From assembly GCA_046154185.1 (NCBI GenBank), contig JBJXGE010000097.1, forward strand, positions 18,119 to 82,118: a stretch of DNA of 64,000 nucleotides, written 5' to 3'. The notes under the pieces are model-generated. The model was not told the origin of the DNA. It saw nothing but the letters and a program-made list of their open reading frames with translations, and did no database searches. Position numbers and translations under genes: made by a program. Below, one piece after another: positions 35,030 to 44,572 of the stretch. Position 1 is the stretch's first letter, and every line of letters starts with the position of its first letter. The DNA is from JBJXGE01 sp046154185 (GTDB lineage Bacteria; Planctomycetota; UBA8108; UBA1146; JAJFFE01).

Positions 35030-35337
35030 GCGTGCTCCGTTCCCTTCATTTTTCTTGCGTTGCTAGTCTGTCGGGCTCCGCAAAGATCCGCAATCGCGCG
35101 TTGGGCGGGTGGAGAGCGTCATCGGTGAGTCTTCAACCCGTGCATATTTCACACCGCACCCTGGCGCCGCGCCGCGTCAATAATGTCGACGTTTTGTGCG
35201 ATGCACGCGTAGTTTTTGCTGTATGACATTTCGCATGCTGCCTCGGACGACTTGCGGTTCAGCGGCGAGCCGTCCCGATCATCGCGAGTTTTCCGTAACG
35301 CGTACACCGTGGCGCGGCCGGAACGCGGCGCGCGGCG
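35030..35337. other. 308-base gap between mutS end and secreted-protein start
   Basis: Both flanking genes are on the minus strand, mutS ending here and the secreted protein starting at 35029 to the left. No gene is supported. Near 35311-35336 there is a GC-rich self-complementary stretch (GCGGCCGGAACGCGGCGCGC type) just after the mutS stop, which could help end transcription, but no T-run follows. Confidence 0.35.
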
Positions 35338-38025
35338 TCACGGTAGCAGCGACTTGAGTTCATCCAAGAATCGCAGCGCGTCCATCGGCGTGGTGCGCAG
35401 AATATCGAGCGCTCGCAACTTGCGATCGAGATCCTCGTAACCGCTTGAGAAGAGGTCGAGCTGTTGCGGCTTTTTCGCGCCGCCGGTCGGCGTTGAACTC
35501 GTGCTTGGCGGTTCCGGAATACTGCGTGCGCGGCCGTGCTCGAGTTCGAGTTGCGAGAGAATTTCGCGCGCGCGCGCGAGCACGCGCTCGGGGATTCCGG
35601 CCAGGCGCGCGACGTGAATGCCGTACGCTTTGTCGGTGCCGCCCGGCACGATCTTGTGGAGGAAGACGATCTGGTCCTGCCACTCACGCACGACCACGTT
35701 GAGATTGCGCGCGGCCGCCGGAAAACGAGTCTCGAGTTCGGTGAGTTCGTGATAGTGAGTGGCGAACAACGTCCGCGAGTGGCTATCGGCGAGCAGGTAC
35801 TCGGCGGTAGCCCACGCTAGGCTGACGCCATCGAGGGTGCTCGTTCCCCGTCCGACTTCATCGAGGACCACGAGCGATCGCGCGGTCGCGTTATTGAGAA
35901 TGCAGGCGGTCTCGATCATCTCGACCATGAAAGTCGATTGACCGCTGGCGATATCGTCGGCGGCGCCGACGCGCGTGAAAATGCGATCGGCGATGCCGAC
36001 GCGCGCGCGGCGCGCCGGCACGAATGAGCCGACTTGCGCGAGTAAGGTGATCAGTGCGGCTTGGCGAATATAGGTGCTTTTGCCAGCCATGTTCGGCCCA
36101 GTAATGATGGCGAGCGTGCCGTGTTCACCGCCGAGCGAGATGTCGTTGGGCGTGAAGTTCGTCGCGGCGGGGCCCCGCACGGCGGCGAGCACGGGGTGGC
36201 GACCCTCCTCGACTTCGAGCACCGGCTCTTCGACGATCTCAGGCGCGACATAGCTCTCCTCGCGCGCCACTGTCGCGAGCGCAAGACACGCATCGAGCGC
36301 GCCGAGCGCATCGCCCGCGCGCTGGAGCGGCTCGAGGTCTTCTTGGATCCGCGTGCGCACTTGCTGGAACAGCTCGAGTTCGAGTTTCTCGGCGCGCTCG
36401 CGGGCACCGAGGACGCGCTGCTCTTGCTCCTTCAAATGTTGCGTGACGTAGCGTTCGGCGCCTTTCACGGTTTGTTTGCGCACATAGTCGGACGGGACTT
36501 TGCTCGCGTGCGATTGCGTCACTTCGAGGTAGTAGCCGAACACGCGGTTATACGCGACTTTCAAGTTCGGGATGCCGGTGCGCGCAATTTCGTCCTGTTG
36601 GAAGCGCGCGATCCAGCTCATGCCATCGCGTCCGATCGCGCGCAGTTCATCGAGTTCCGGCTCGTAGCCATCACGAATCACACCGCCTTCCTTGATGGTG
36701 ATCGGCGGCTCTTCGGTGATGGCGCGTTCGATGAGTTCCGTGATGGCGGCGAGGCGCGCGAGATCGAGCGCGGCGCGCACATCGACGAGAAGCTGGTTTT
36801 CGCAGCCGTCGAGGGCGGTGTGAATGGTCGGCATGGCGCGCAGTGAACCGGCGAGCGATCGCAGATCGCGTCCGTTCACGCGACCGAGTGGAAGACGGGC
36901 GCTCAAGCGCGCGATGTCGCGCACTTCGCCGAGTGCGGCGGTGAGGACGGCGGCGGTTTCGGCGTCGCGCTCGAGCGCGGCGACCGCACCTTGGCGCGTG
37001 AGAATCGCGGTTCGCTCGACGAGCGGCGCGCACAACCATTCGCGCAATTGGCGCGCGCCCATGGCGGTGCGGGAGCGGTCGAGATGCGCGAGGAGCGAGC
37101 CGGCGCGAGCGCCGGTGCGCGCGACTTCGACGAGGTCGAGCGCGCGATACGTGGCGGCGTCGAGTCGCATGGTGCGAGTGCTCGCACCGGGCACGAGCCG
37201 CAAAATGTGCGGAAGCGCTTGGCGCTGCGTTTCGCGCAAATAGTGGATGAGCGCGCCAGCGGCGCTGAGGCCCGCGGTCAGATGCTCGCAGCCGAAGCCT
37301 TCGAGAGTGCGCGTGCCGAAGTGTTGCAGTAATCGCTCGCGCGCGGTGGCGCGATCGAAATGCCATTCGGGAAACGGCGTCAGTGCGCAGCGTGCGTTGG
37401 CGCGTTCGAGCCACGCGAGTGGCGCGCAGTCGGGACGGCGCAGACCTTCCGCGTAGATGCACTCGGCGGGGCCGATGCGGAGTAGCGCTTCCTCGGTCGC
37501 GGCGGCGGTCGCGAAATCCTCGGCGTGAAATTTTCCGGTGGAGAGGTCGACCCAAGAGAGACCAAAGTTGGGCGGCGAGCTGCGCGTGGCTGGCGCCGAG
37601 CCGAGCGCGACCAAGTGTAAGGGGCGCTGGTCATCGAGGTTGCCTTCGTCGAGAAAAGTCCCGGGAGTCACGACTTGTACGACGTCACGCTCGATGATGC
37701 CTTTGGCAGCGGCGGGATCCTGCAACTGATCACAAATCGCGACACGCTGACCGGCCTCCAGCAGTTTTCGCAAATAGGTATTGAGGGCGCGCACGGGGAT
37801 ACCCGCCATCGGGATGCGTTCGCCACTGCGATCCTTGCTGCGTGCGGTCAGCGCGATGCCGAGGATTTCCGCGCCGATGCGGGCGTCTTCGTAAAAAAAC
37901 TCGTAGAAGTCGCCCATGCGAAACATCAGCAATTCGCTGGGATGCTTGCGCTTCGCTTCGAGGTATTGGCGCATCATCGGTGTGGCGTCGGACGAAATTG
38001 TCAGATTGTGTTCGGGTTGAATCAC
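35338..38025 (-). CDS. mutS: DNA mismatch repair protein MutS
   Basis: MutS recognises mismatched bases and starts mismatch repair. The 895-residue protein is full length. The mismatch-binding FYEFF element appears near residue 42 in GDFYEFFYEDA, the phenylalanine-x-glutamate that contacts DNA. The ATPase domain has Walker A GPNMAGKST at 643-651, then GRGTSTLDG and the ATHYHEL motif. The C-terminal helix-turn-helix is present. The frame's ATG at 38025 gives MIQPEHNL; a later start at MMRQYLEA is possible and would remove 16 residues. No mutL is in the window. Confidence 0.96.
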   Translation of the reverse strand: MIQPEHNLTISSDATPMMRQYLEAKRKHPSELLMFRMGDFYEFFYEDARIGAEILGIALTARSKDRSGERIPMAGIPVRALNTYLRKLLEAGQRVAICDQLQDPAAAKGIIERDVVQVVTPGTFLDEGNLDDQRPLHLVALGSAPATRSSPPNFGLSWVDLSTGKFHAEDFATAAATEEALLRIGPAECIYAEGLRRPDCAPLAWLERANARCALTPFPEWHFDRATARERLLQHFGTRTLEGFGCEHLTAGLSAAGALIHYLRETQRQALPHILRLVPGASTRTMRLDAATYRALDLVEVARTGARAGSLLAHLDRSRTAMGARQLREWLCAPLVERTAILTRQGAVAALERDAETAAVLTAALGEVRDIARLSARLPLGRVNGRDLRSLAGSLRAMPTIHTALDGCENQLLVDVRAALDLARLAAITELIERAITEEPPITIKEGGVIRDGYEPELDELRAIGRDGMSWIARFQQDEIARTGIPNLKVAYNRVFGYYLEVTQSHASKVPSDYVRKQTVKGAERYVTQHLKEQEQRVLGARERAEKLELELFQQVRTRIQEDLEPLQRAGDALGALDACLALATVAREESYVAPEIVEEPVLEVEEGRHPVLAAVRGPAATNFTPNDISLGGEHGTLAIITGPNMAGKSTYIRQAALITLLAQVGSFVPARRARVGIADRIFTRVGAADDIASGQSTFMVEMIETACILNNATARSLVVLDEVGRGTSTLDGVSLAWATAEYLLADSHSRTLFATHYHELTELETRFPAAARNLNVVVREWQDQIVFLHKIVPGGTDKAYGIHVARLAGIPERVLARAREILSQLELEHGRARSIPEPPSTSSTPTGGAKKPQQLDLFSSGYEDLDRKLRALDILRTTPMDALRFLDELKSLLP

Positions 38026-38150
38026 GCTGCTTGCTCACGAATTATGAACCCGTGGAAAACGGGAGTAGGACATTACGATGCGGCGGGATTGTAATAGGGA
38101 TTCGCGCACGGAGAAGGGGAACGCAGAGCGCTCGAGAGCGTTCGGCGCGA

Positions 38151-38756
38151 TTAGCGGTCTTTCACGCTTTTCTCGGCTTGATCGAAAATGGATTCCCACG
38201 TGCTATCCAGGGATTTCGTTGCGTGCTTGGCCGGGAGGGCCGCCGCCTGTGCGCCATGACCGCTGACAGTTCGGAGCCGATTGCGGCGCGTGGCCTCGAT
38301 CGCCAGCAATTGCTCCTGGCTGAACTCGAAATGTGCACGTAGCAACTGTTCGACATCGCTCGTGGGCGAGAAGTAGTAGTAGGGGTCCTTGCCGATTTTC
38401 GTGCAGAATTCTTGCTCGACCGTTTCATTGGGGATATCGGCGAGCGCGATAATGACGGCGTTGCCGATGATCTCGAGCGGTGCGATGCGTTCCCTATAGA
38501 GGAACGCGCCATCGAAGAGATCAAGCAGCGCTGTGTCGACCTGATAGTGAGTCGGTCGGATGAAGGGCAATTGGTATTGCGTGCAAATGCAGCGCACGAC
38601 ATCGGTTTCGGTGATGACGCCTTGCCGCACGAGCACTTCGCCGACTGATTCGCCGGTTTGGGCTTGCGTGTCGAGCGCCACTTGCAACTGCTCGCGTGAG
38701 ATGAGGTTCTCGGCCAGCAGAATCTCGCCAAACTTCCGTCGCCGGATCTTTTGCAT
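38151..38756 (-). CDS. MshEN (GspE N-terminal-like) domain protein
   Basis: This 201-residue protein contains the MshEN/GspE-N domain: FGEILLAENLISREQLQVAL and GEVLVRQGVITETDV are the paired repeats that in some secretion ATPases bind cyclic di-GMP. The second half has PYYYFSP and EFSQEQLLAIEA and then a low-conservation tail. There is no Walker motif, so it is not itself an ATPase. The frame is open to GTG 38774, but ATG 38756 is preferred, with an AGGGAAG tract upstream. It is divergent from the RsbW-like gene at 38890. A tandem HD-GYP protein (48466) in the window also belongs to cyclic di-GMP biology; a link is not proven. Confidence 0.75.
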   Translation of the reverse strand: MQKIRRRKFGEILLAENLISREQLQVALDTQAQTGESVGEVLVRQGVITETDVVRCICTQYQLPFIRPTHYQVDTALLDLFDGAFLYRERIAPLEIIGNAVIIALADIPNETVEQEFCTKIGKDPYYYFSPTSDVEQLLRAHFEFSQEQLLAIEATRRNRLRTVSGHGAQAAALPAKHATKSLDSTWESIFDQAEKSVKDR

Positions 38757-38829
38757 CCACTCGCTTCCCTTCACTCTAATCTAGGATGTGCGGCGCGTGC
38801 CGTCGAATGGCGGTGAGCGGCTTGGGCGT

Positions 38830-38858
38830 TTGACGCTTTGCGGAAACCCGAGTTACTC
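38830..38858 (+). promoter_or_regulatory. possible promoter for the RsbW-like/STAS pair
   Basis: TTGACG at 38830-38835 and TTACTC at 38853-38858 are separated by 17 bases, about 32 bases before the ATG. The -35 box is good and the -10 box is weak. Confidence 0.3.
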
Positions 38859-38889
38859 TTGCTACGGAGCAACCCCCGGGAGGCAAGCA

Positions 38890-39342
38890 ATGCAAGAATC
38901 CAAAGAAACCGTCGAAGTACCGCAGAACGCCACGATTATCGATGAGCGCGAGATCCCGAGCGATCCGGCGCTTGTGACGCCGCTGGTCGTGCGATTGGTG
39001 CAACGCCTCGAGGCCGAAGGTCTCATCGATAAGTCAAAAGTCAATAAGACCAAGCTTTGTCTCGATGAGGCGATCACCAACGCCGTGGTTCATGGCAACC
39101 AGTCTGATTTTTCCAAGCTCGTCCACATCTGGCTCTTCAGCGATGAGAGTTCGTGGGGCATCTTGATCAAGGACGAAGGCAAGGGATTCGACTTCAAGAA
39201 AGTATCCGAGCGCAAACCCGAAGAGAATCTCTGGGATGAGAACGGGCGTGGACTGCCGCTTCTGGATCTCTATATGGACGAGTGTTCATACTACGACGGT
39301 GGCGCGACGCTGCTACTGCGCCAGTATCTGCTGCATAAGTAA
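38890..39342 (+). CDS. RsbW-like anti-sigma-type ATP-binding protein (HATPase)
   Basis: This 150-residue protein is a GHKL-type ATP-binding domain of the RsbW/SpoIIAB group, which phosphorylates an anti-anti-sigma partner. The N-box is LDEAITNAVVHGN near 60, the G1 box DEGKGFDF near 99, and the G2 box GRGLPLLD near 121. I use the ATG at 38890, eight bases after GGGAGG; a longer in-frame ORF extends upstream but lacks such a site. The STAS protein begins 20 bases after the stop, making a two-gene partner-switch module. No PP2C phosphatase is adjacent. Target sigma factor is unknown. Confidence 0.85.
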   Translation: MQESKETVEVPQNATIIDEREIPSDPALVTPLVVRLVQRLEAEGLIDKSKVNKTKLCLDEAITNAVVHGNQSDFSKLVHIWLFSDESSWGILIKDEGKGFDFKKVSERKPEENLWDENGRGLPLLDLYMDECSYYDGGATLLLRQYLLHK

Positions 39343-39362
39343 GCTTAGAAAGCGAGACGGAC

Positions 39363-39752
39363 ATGGGCACGAAGTCTGGCGACGAGACCATTTCGCTGCG
39401 CACGCAGGGCACTGTGGTGATCGCGACGGTGCATGGCGGGTGTTTCCACGAAGAAAAGGCGATCCTGGCGACGCTCGAGAAACTCGGTCAAGTGATTGAT
39501 ACCCGCAAGCACGTGCAGATGGTCCTCGACATGTCGACGATTTCGTACCTCTCGAGCGCGGGTTTGGGTCGGTTGGTGGCGCTCCTCAAGAAATCGATGG
39601 CCGGCGGCGGCTGTATCCATCTCGCAAACGTGCAACCGGAGATCCGCGAACTCTTCGACGTGATGCGTCTCAACAAGATCTTCAAAGTCTTCCAATCCGT
39701 CGACGAAGCCGTCAAATCCTTCACGCAAACTACAGCCTCAGAGACGGAATAA
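39363..39752 (+). CDS. STAS-domain anti-sigma factor antagonist
   Basis: This 129-residue protein is a single STAS domain like SpoIIAA/RsbV. The phosphorylation-site serine is in the motif YLSSAGLGRL near residues 62-71. Family beta strands VVIATVHGG and VQMVLDMST frame it. In this family the unphosphorylated form binds the anti-sigma kinase and releases the sigma factor. The kinase-like partner lies just upstream in the same transcription unit. The target is not visible in the window; the ECF sigma factor at 53102 has its own ChrR-like partner. Confidence 0.88.
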   Translation: MGTKSGDETISLRTQGTVVIATVHGGCFHEEKAILATLEKLGQVIDTRKHVQMVLDMSTISYLSSAGLGRLVALLKKSMAGGGCIHLANVQPEIRELFDVMRLNKIFKVFQSVDEAVKSFTQTTASETE

Positions 39753-39761
39753 ACCCTTTTT

Positions 39762-39810
39762 GGGTGGTGGGTTGCGGCGGGGCGGTGGGCGGCGGGTCGG
39801 GGGCGGAGGA
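39762..39810 (+). other. G-rich tract with quadruplex-forming pattern
   Basis: At least five runs of three or more guanines occur with loops of seven bases or fewer, for example GGGTGGTGGG then CGGGG, GTGGG, CGGG and TCGGGGG. It lies just after the STAS gene. The rest of 39753-39988 is purine-rich and no gene is seen. Confidence 0.6.
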
Positions 39811-39988
39811 GGCGCGGAGTTTGCGCGGCAGGCTAAAAACGCGGCGGGGGTGATGGGGAAATGCGCGGGACGCGGAGTGCATCGGGGATTTCTCGCCAAA
39901 ACCCGCCGAAAAGGGGCGTGCGAGAGGGTGCAGGGCAACGACACTCCCCAGGGTCGAATCGACGAGTCACCGCGAGCGCTTGGCCGAA

Positions 39989-40894
39989 TTACGCCGACGC
40001 GGCCGGCCGCATCGGTAGTGGGTAGACCTCCACCATCTGCCACGTCCCGTGGGGAAAACGCGTATCGCGGCGGCCGGCGCAATACCAGTGCAATGCATCG
40101 TAGTACGCCCGCCGAAACTCGCGCTCGGCGTTCCGCATCGCGAAGTACCAACGACCACGGCCCGCGAAGCGCGGATTGAGTTGACCCATCGGCTCTCGAT
40201 CCTTGGGTGCCGCTTCGCGCCGTTGCCGCATCACACCCCGCGCACCGAGAAATCGTCCGCCACTCTGCGCCACATGTTCGCGCGCCTCAGCCTCGACGGC
40301 GCCCACCTCCGTGCAAATTTGCGCCGCAACCTCCGCCGGCGTCTTCCCCTCGACCTCCGGCAGCGTCGTCGTGAACTCCACGACCGGCGGCCAGCGCTCG
40401 CTCTTCGAAAAGAAGAACTTCGGCTTCGTCGCGCGAAACACCACCGGTGTCCCATCCGGCGTGAAGCTCGTCACGCCGGGCCACTCGCGGTGGCTTTCCA
40501 CTAGTCCCGCCGTCGTCACGTTCGCCAGCGTGTAAGCGATCTTCTCCGTCGTCGACGACCCGTCTTCCGGCAACCGCACCGAGCTGTACGCGCGGCGCCA
40601 CCAAAACTCTCCGCTCTCGCGATAGTAACAATTGGTCGCTCGCGCCAAGAGACTGCTGAACCACTGCATAAACCTCGGTAGACAGCGCCTCACGTCCTTG
40701 ACGACCAAGTGAAAGTGATTCGACGTGAACTGAAACGCGTGCAGCACGACGCCGTAACGTCGCGCGGCCAGCCCGAGCAGATACAAAATCAGATTCTTGA
40801 TTTCGGCGTCGGGCCGCAGTTTGAACAGGCGCCGCAGCGTGCGCTGCGTGATCAGATAGGTCGCGCCCGTCAGGATCAGTCGAGGCGGAGTCAT
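39989..40894 (-). mobile_element. REP-associated (Y1/IS200-like) tyrosine transposase
   Basis: This 301-residue ORF carries the Y1 transposase fold. The HUH metal-binding pair appears as H60-x-H62 in FTSNHFHLVV, followed by RFMQWFSSLLARATNCYYR, where one tyrosine should be the nucleophile. GEFWWRRAYSS is typical of the RAYT group that moves small palindromic REP sequences. The first 150 residues hold the domain; the tail from about 190 is weaker and may be lineage-specific. GGGAGG precedes the ATG. REP-like hairpins are present elsewhere in the window, so activity on them is possible but not shown. There is no inverted-repeat insertion sequence structure around it. Confidence 0.82.
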
Positions 40895-40919
40895 GCGTTC
40901 CTCCCGGCGTGGGGAACGC
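40895..40919 (-). promoter_or_regulatory. hairpin overlapping the transposase ribosome site
   Basis: GCGTTCC (40895-40901) and GGAACGC (40913-40919) form a seven-base perfect stem with an 11-base loop. On the minus strand the GGAGG ribosome site of the transposase lies partly in this stem, directly before the ATG, so folding could lower translation. Confidence 0.5.
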
Positions 40920-41115
40920 GTCTCTGGCCAGGTCGACGAATCCTAGCGGCGGGACGAATAATCACAATCCGCGCGAGCGTCGACACCGTTCCCGATCGCC
41001 AAAACCTGCGCCCTTCGATTGACTTCCCGCCGCTCGCGATCGACATTTGCGAGCTACGTCGCCGCAACGGATCGGCGTCGACTTCTCAAACCGCTAGTAA
41101 ATCGCCGAGGACCGC

Positions 41116-42705
41116 GTGTCTTTCTTTGAAATCACCCTAGGTCTCCTCTTGTTCGTGACCGTGATCGGACCACTCGTGCCGCGGGTGCGCTTACCGATCG
41201 AGGTCGTGTTAGTGCTGGGTAGCCTCTTCGTGAGTTTCATCCCCGGGCTGCCGGCCGTGCAGCTCAAGGCCGACGTCGTCTTTCAAGTTTTCTTGCCACC
41301 CATTCTTTTCGCCGCCGCGTACTTCACGTCCTGGCGCGACTTCAAAGCGAATGCGCGACCGATCGCACTCTTGGCGTTTGGGCTCGTCCTCTTCACCGCC
41401 AGCGCCGTCGCCGTGACGAGCGTGTTGCTCATTCCTGGTTTCACGTGGGCGCATGGATTCTTACTCGGTGCCATCGTGTCGCCTCCCGACGCTTCGGCCG
41501 CGACGGCAATCACACGCAAACTCGGTTTTCCGCGCCGCCTGATCACCGTGATCGAAGGCGAGAGTCTGTTGAATGACGCCACGGCGCTCGTCATTTACCG
41601 GTTCGCGCTCACCGCAATACTGACGGGAACATTTTCTTTCTGGCAAGCTTCGTGGCAGTTCGGCTTCGTAGCGCTCGGTGGTTTCGTCGTCGGCATGGTC
41701 GTGAGCGGCTGTGCGATCGCAATCTGGCGCCTCCTCAAGGATTCGCGCGCAGAAGTGCTGTTGTCCATACTCACCGCGTACGGTTGCTACATCATCGCCG
41801 AGCACGTCGGGGCGTCGGGCGTGATATCGGCCGTCACCGGCGGACTCCACTTCGGACGAACCCTTCCAACTCGACTCTCCGCGCAAACCCGGATCGAGGC
41901 GAAGTCCACTTGGGACGCGCTACTGTTCGTGATCAACGGCCTCGTCTTCACGCTGATCGGCCTGCAATTGCCCGCCGTCGTGCGTGGTCTCGATGGAACA
42001 GCGTTCCTGCTGCTGAGCGGCTACGCGCTCGTCGTCTGTCTGGTCGTGATACTCGTTCGGCTCATTTGGGTATTTCCCGCCACCTACTTGCCGCGCCTCT
42101 TGAACAAGTCGCTCGCGCGCCGCGATCCATCACCGCCGTGGACCGTTGTCGCCGCGCTCGGCTGGACTGGGATGCGCGGCATCGTCTCGCTCGCCGCAGT
42201 GCTCGCGGTTCCCGAGTTGGATGCTCATTTCTCACCATTTGCTCACCGTGGCGTCTTGGTTTTCATCACCTACGTCGTGATTCTCGTGACCTTGCTGCTT
42301 CCCGCGTTGACTCTGCCGCGGATGAAGGGACTGCTGCGACTCCGTGACGGCGGCGAACATCAGCGTGAAGAAGCGCTCGCGCGTATCGCGGCGACCGAAG
42401 CAGTCGTAGCGCGCGTCGCCGATTGGCGCCTCGGCAACCGCTTTCCGCCGGCGTTGGTCGAGCAGTTCCATAATCGATTTGAACGCCGACTTCGCACGTT
42501 TCGTTCAAACGTCGAAGAGAATGCGTATTCCGAACTCCATCACGACGATTTGGCGATCCGACGCATGACGCGCGAGTCGATCGAAGCGGAACGAAAAGCG
42601 CTCGCTGAGCTGCGACGTCAAGGCGCGATTCACGACGAGGTCTTTCACCTCATCGCGCAGGAGCTCGATATCGAAGACTTGCGGCTCTCAACGCAGCGCC
42701 TGTGA
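41116..42705 (+). CDS. CPA1-family Na+/H+ antiporter
   Basis: This 529-residue membrane protein has about 12 hydrophobic helices over the first 400 residues and a cytosolic tail from about 410. SPPDASAATA near residue 125 and GESLLNDATALV near 155 are the ion-site motifs of the CPA1 family; the first is more often SPTDP. It should exchange Na+ (or K+) for protons across the inner membrane. The GTG at 41116 is used, with CGAGGA upstream. The cytosolic tail is charged and helical. It stands alone, 21 bases before the convergent uvrC end. Confidence 0.9.
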   Translation: MSFFEITLGLLLFVTVIGPLVPRVRLPIEVVLVLGSLFVSFIPGLPAVQLKADVVFQVFLPPILFAAAYFTSWRDFKANARPIALLAFGLVLFTASAVAVTSVLLIPGFTWAHGFLLGAIVSPPDASAATAITRKLGFPRRLITVIEGESLLNDATALVIYRFALTAILTGTFSFWQASWQFGFVALGGFVVGMVVSGCAIAIWRLLKDSRAEVLLSILTAYGCYIIAEHVGASGVISAVTGGLHFGRTLPTRLSAQTRIEAKSTWDALLFVINGLVFTLIGLQLPAVVRGLDGTAFLLLSGYALVVCLVVILVRLIWVFPATYLPRLLNKSLARRDPSPPWTVVAALGWTGMRGIVSLAAVLAVPELDAHFSPFAHRGVLVFITYVVILVTLLLPALTLPRMKGLLRLRDGGEHQREEALARIAATEAVVARVADWRLGNRFPPALVEQFHNRFERRLRTFRSNVEENAYSELHHDDLAIRRMTRESIEAERKALAELRRQGAIHDEVFHLIAQELDIEDLRLSTQRL

Positions 42706-42726
42706 CGGCCCGCGTACTTCGTACGC

Positions 42727-44571
42727 TCAATCGGCCTCGGTACTCTCATCGGCATGCAAGAATGCGTACGTCGCCGCCGCGCTCTTCTGCGTCATGCCTG
42801 GCACCGACGCGATTTCCGCGACGCTCGCCGCCCGCAACGCCCGCAAGCTCCCGAAATGACCGAGGAGCGCCGCTCGCCGTCGCTCGCCAACGCCGGCGAT
42901 ATCCTCGAGTCCGCTCAGCAATGTTCGCCGTCGACTGAGTTCGCGGTGAAAGCTGTTGGCGAATCGGTGCGCTTCGTCGCGTACGCGCTGCAGGAACAAC
43001 GACTCGGGCGTGTTCGGTGCGAGCTCGAGTGGATCACCGCGCGCAGGCACGAAGATGCGCTCCGTTGTGTGACGCCCGCCGCGATGCCGCTCCTTCGCGA
43101 TTCCCGCAACCGCAAGCTCGACACCGATCGCGCGCAGCGCCTCGAGCGCCGCGTTGAGTTGTCCCTTGCCGCCATCGATCAGTACCAGGTCTGGCAACGC
43201 CTCGCGCTTCGGCGACGGACGAAAACGCCGGGTGATGACTTCCTGCATCGCCGCGAAGTCATCGTTGCTGGCGGCATGTTGGATCTTGTAGCGTCGATAC
43301 TGCGCAGTGAGCGGCTCGCCATCTTCGAATACGACGCGGCTCGCGACGGTGTACGAGCCCTGGAAGTGCGCGATATCAAAACACTCGAGCCGATCGAGCG
43401 GTTGGTCGAGCCCGAACAAAGCTCCGAGCCGCTCGGCAAGCGCCGCCTCCGCCGCCTGCTTGAGCGTATCCGCCGCGGCGTGGACTTCGGCGTTGCGACA
43501 CGCCATCTGCACGAGCTCGTGGCGCGGACCGCGCTGCGGCACATGCAACTTCACTTTCGCCTCGCGGCGCGCGCTCAACCACTCCGCAATCAGTTCTGGC
43601 TCGTCGATGTCGATCGGCAACAACACTTCCGCCGCCAACTGGCGATCAATGCTGTAGTACTGCGCTAAGAACGAACGCAGGAGTTGCGCATCCGGCAGCA
43701 AGCTGCGAAACGCGTGGCTCGAAGAGTGTTGCAGTTTGCCTTCGCGACTCAACAGCACGTGCACGGTTACGTGATCGTGGCGGCGGTAGTACCCGAACAC
43801 GTCGAGATCGCCGAGCTTGACCTCCTGCACTTTCTGGCGCTCCATGACCTGACGGATCGCGCCGATCTGGTCACGCACGCGCGCGGCTCGTTCAAAATCG
43901 TGAGACGCCGCGGACTCTTCCATGCGCGCCGCGAGCAACGGCAACAATGTGTCGTTGCGGCCCCGCAGAAACAACGACGCTTCGTCCACCCATTTCCGGT
44001 AGTCGTCGGCACTGATCAAATCCACGCAGGGAGCACTGCAGTGGCCGATTTCATATTCGATGCACGGCCGCCGACGCGAGTTGAAAAACCCATTCGAGCA
44101 AGTGCGCAGCGGAAAGTAGCGTTTGATGACGCGCAGCATTTCGCGGACGGCTCCGGCCGAGCCGTAGGGTCCGAAGTACAAGTTGCCATCGTTGCGCCAT
44201 TGTCGCACGACTTGCACGCGCGGCCATTTCTCACTCAGAGTGACGCGCAAGGACACATAGGTCTTGTCATCGCGCAAGCGGACATTGAAACGCGGCCGGT
44301 GTTTCTTGATGAGATTGTTCTCGAGCAGCAGCGCTTCGACTTCGGTCGTGCAGACGATGCACTCGAGATCGGCAGTGCGTTCGACGATCGCATGAAACAG
44401 CGGTCGACCATCGTCGGCGCCCGGCTGAAAATAGCTGCGCACCCGGCTGCGCAAACTCGCGGCCTTGCCGACGTAGATCGCGCGGCCGAGCTTATCGAGC
44501 AGCACGTAAACGCCCGGGTCGGCGGGCAGCGCGTCGAGCTTGCGTCGCAGCACCTCCGGGAGCGTATCCAT
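42727..44571 (-). CDS. uvrC: excinuclease ABC subunit C
   Basis: UvrC makes both cuts in nucleotide excision repair. The 614-residue protein starts MDTLPEVL, with the GIY-YIG nuclease region PGVYVLLDKLGRAIYVGKA near residue 20. A UvrB-binding UVR motif follows near 205, the RNase H-like C-terminal nuclease has ECFDIAHFQGSYTVAS and LVLIDGGKGQ, and a helix-hairpin-helix pair lies at the end (LEDIAGVGERRRAALL and VPGMTQKSAA). The frame extends 34 codons upstream into trmB, but ATG 44571 is the standard start. trmB ends just before it (stop 44573), so the two are adjacent and may be co-transcribed. Confidence 0.95.
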   Translation of the reverse strand: MDTLPEVLRRKLDALPADPGVYVLLDKLGRAIYVGKAASLRSRVRSYFQPGADDGRPLFHAIVERTADLECIVCTTEVEALLLENNLIKKHRPRFNVRLRDDKTYVSLRVTLSEKWPRVQVVRQWRNDGNLYFGPYGSAGAVREMLRVIKRYFPLRTCSNGFFNSRRRPCIEYEIGHCSAPCVDLISADDYRKWVDEASLFLRGRNDTLLPLLAARMEESAASHDFERAARVRDQIGAIRQVMERQKVQEVKLGDLDVFGYYRRHDHVTVHVLLSREGKLQHSSSHAFRSLLPDAQLLRSFLAQYYSIDRQLAAEVLLPIDIDEPELIAEWLSARREAKVKLHVPQRGPRHELVQMACRNAEVHAAADTLKQAAEAALAERLGALFGLDQPLDRLECFDIAHFQGSYTVASRVVFEDGEPLTAQYRRYKIQHAASNDDFAAMQEVITRRFRPSPKREALPDLVLIDGGKGQLNAALEALRAIGVELAVAGIAKERHRGGRHTTERIFVPARGDPLELAPNTPESLFLQRVRDEAHRFANSFHRELSRRRTLLSGLEDIAGVGERRRAALLGHFGSLRALRAASVAEIASVPGMTQKSAAATYAFLHADESTEAD

Positions 44572-44572
44572 T

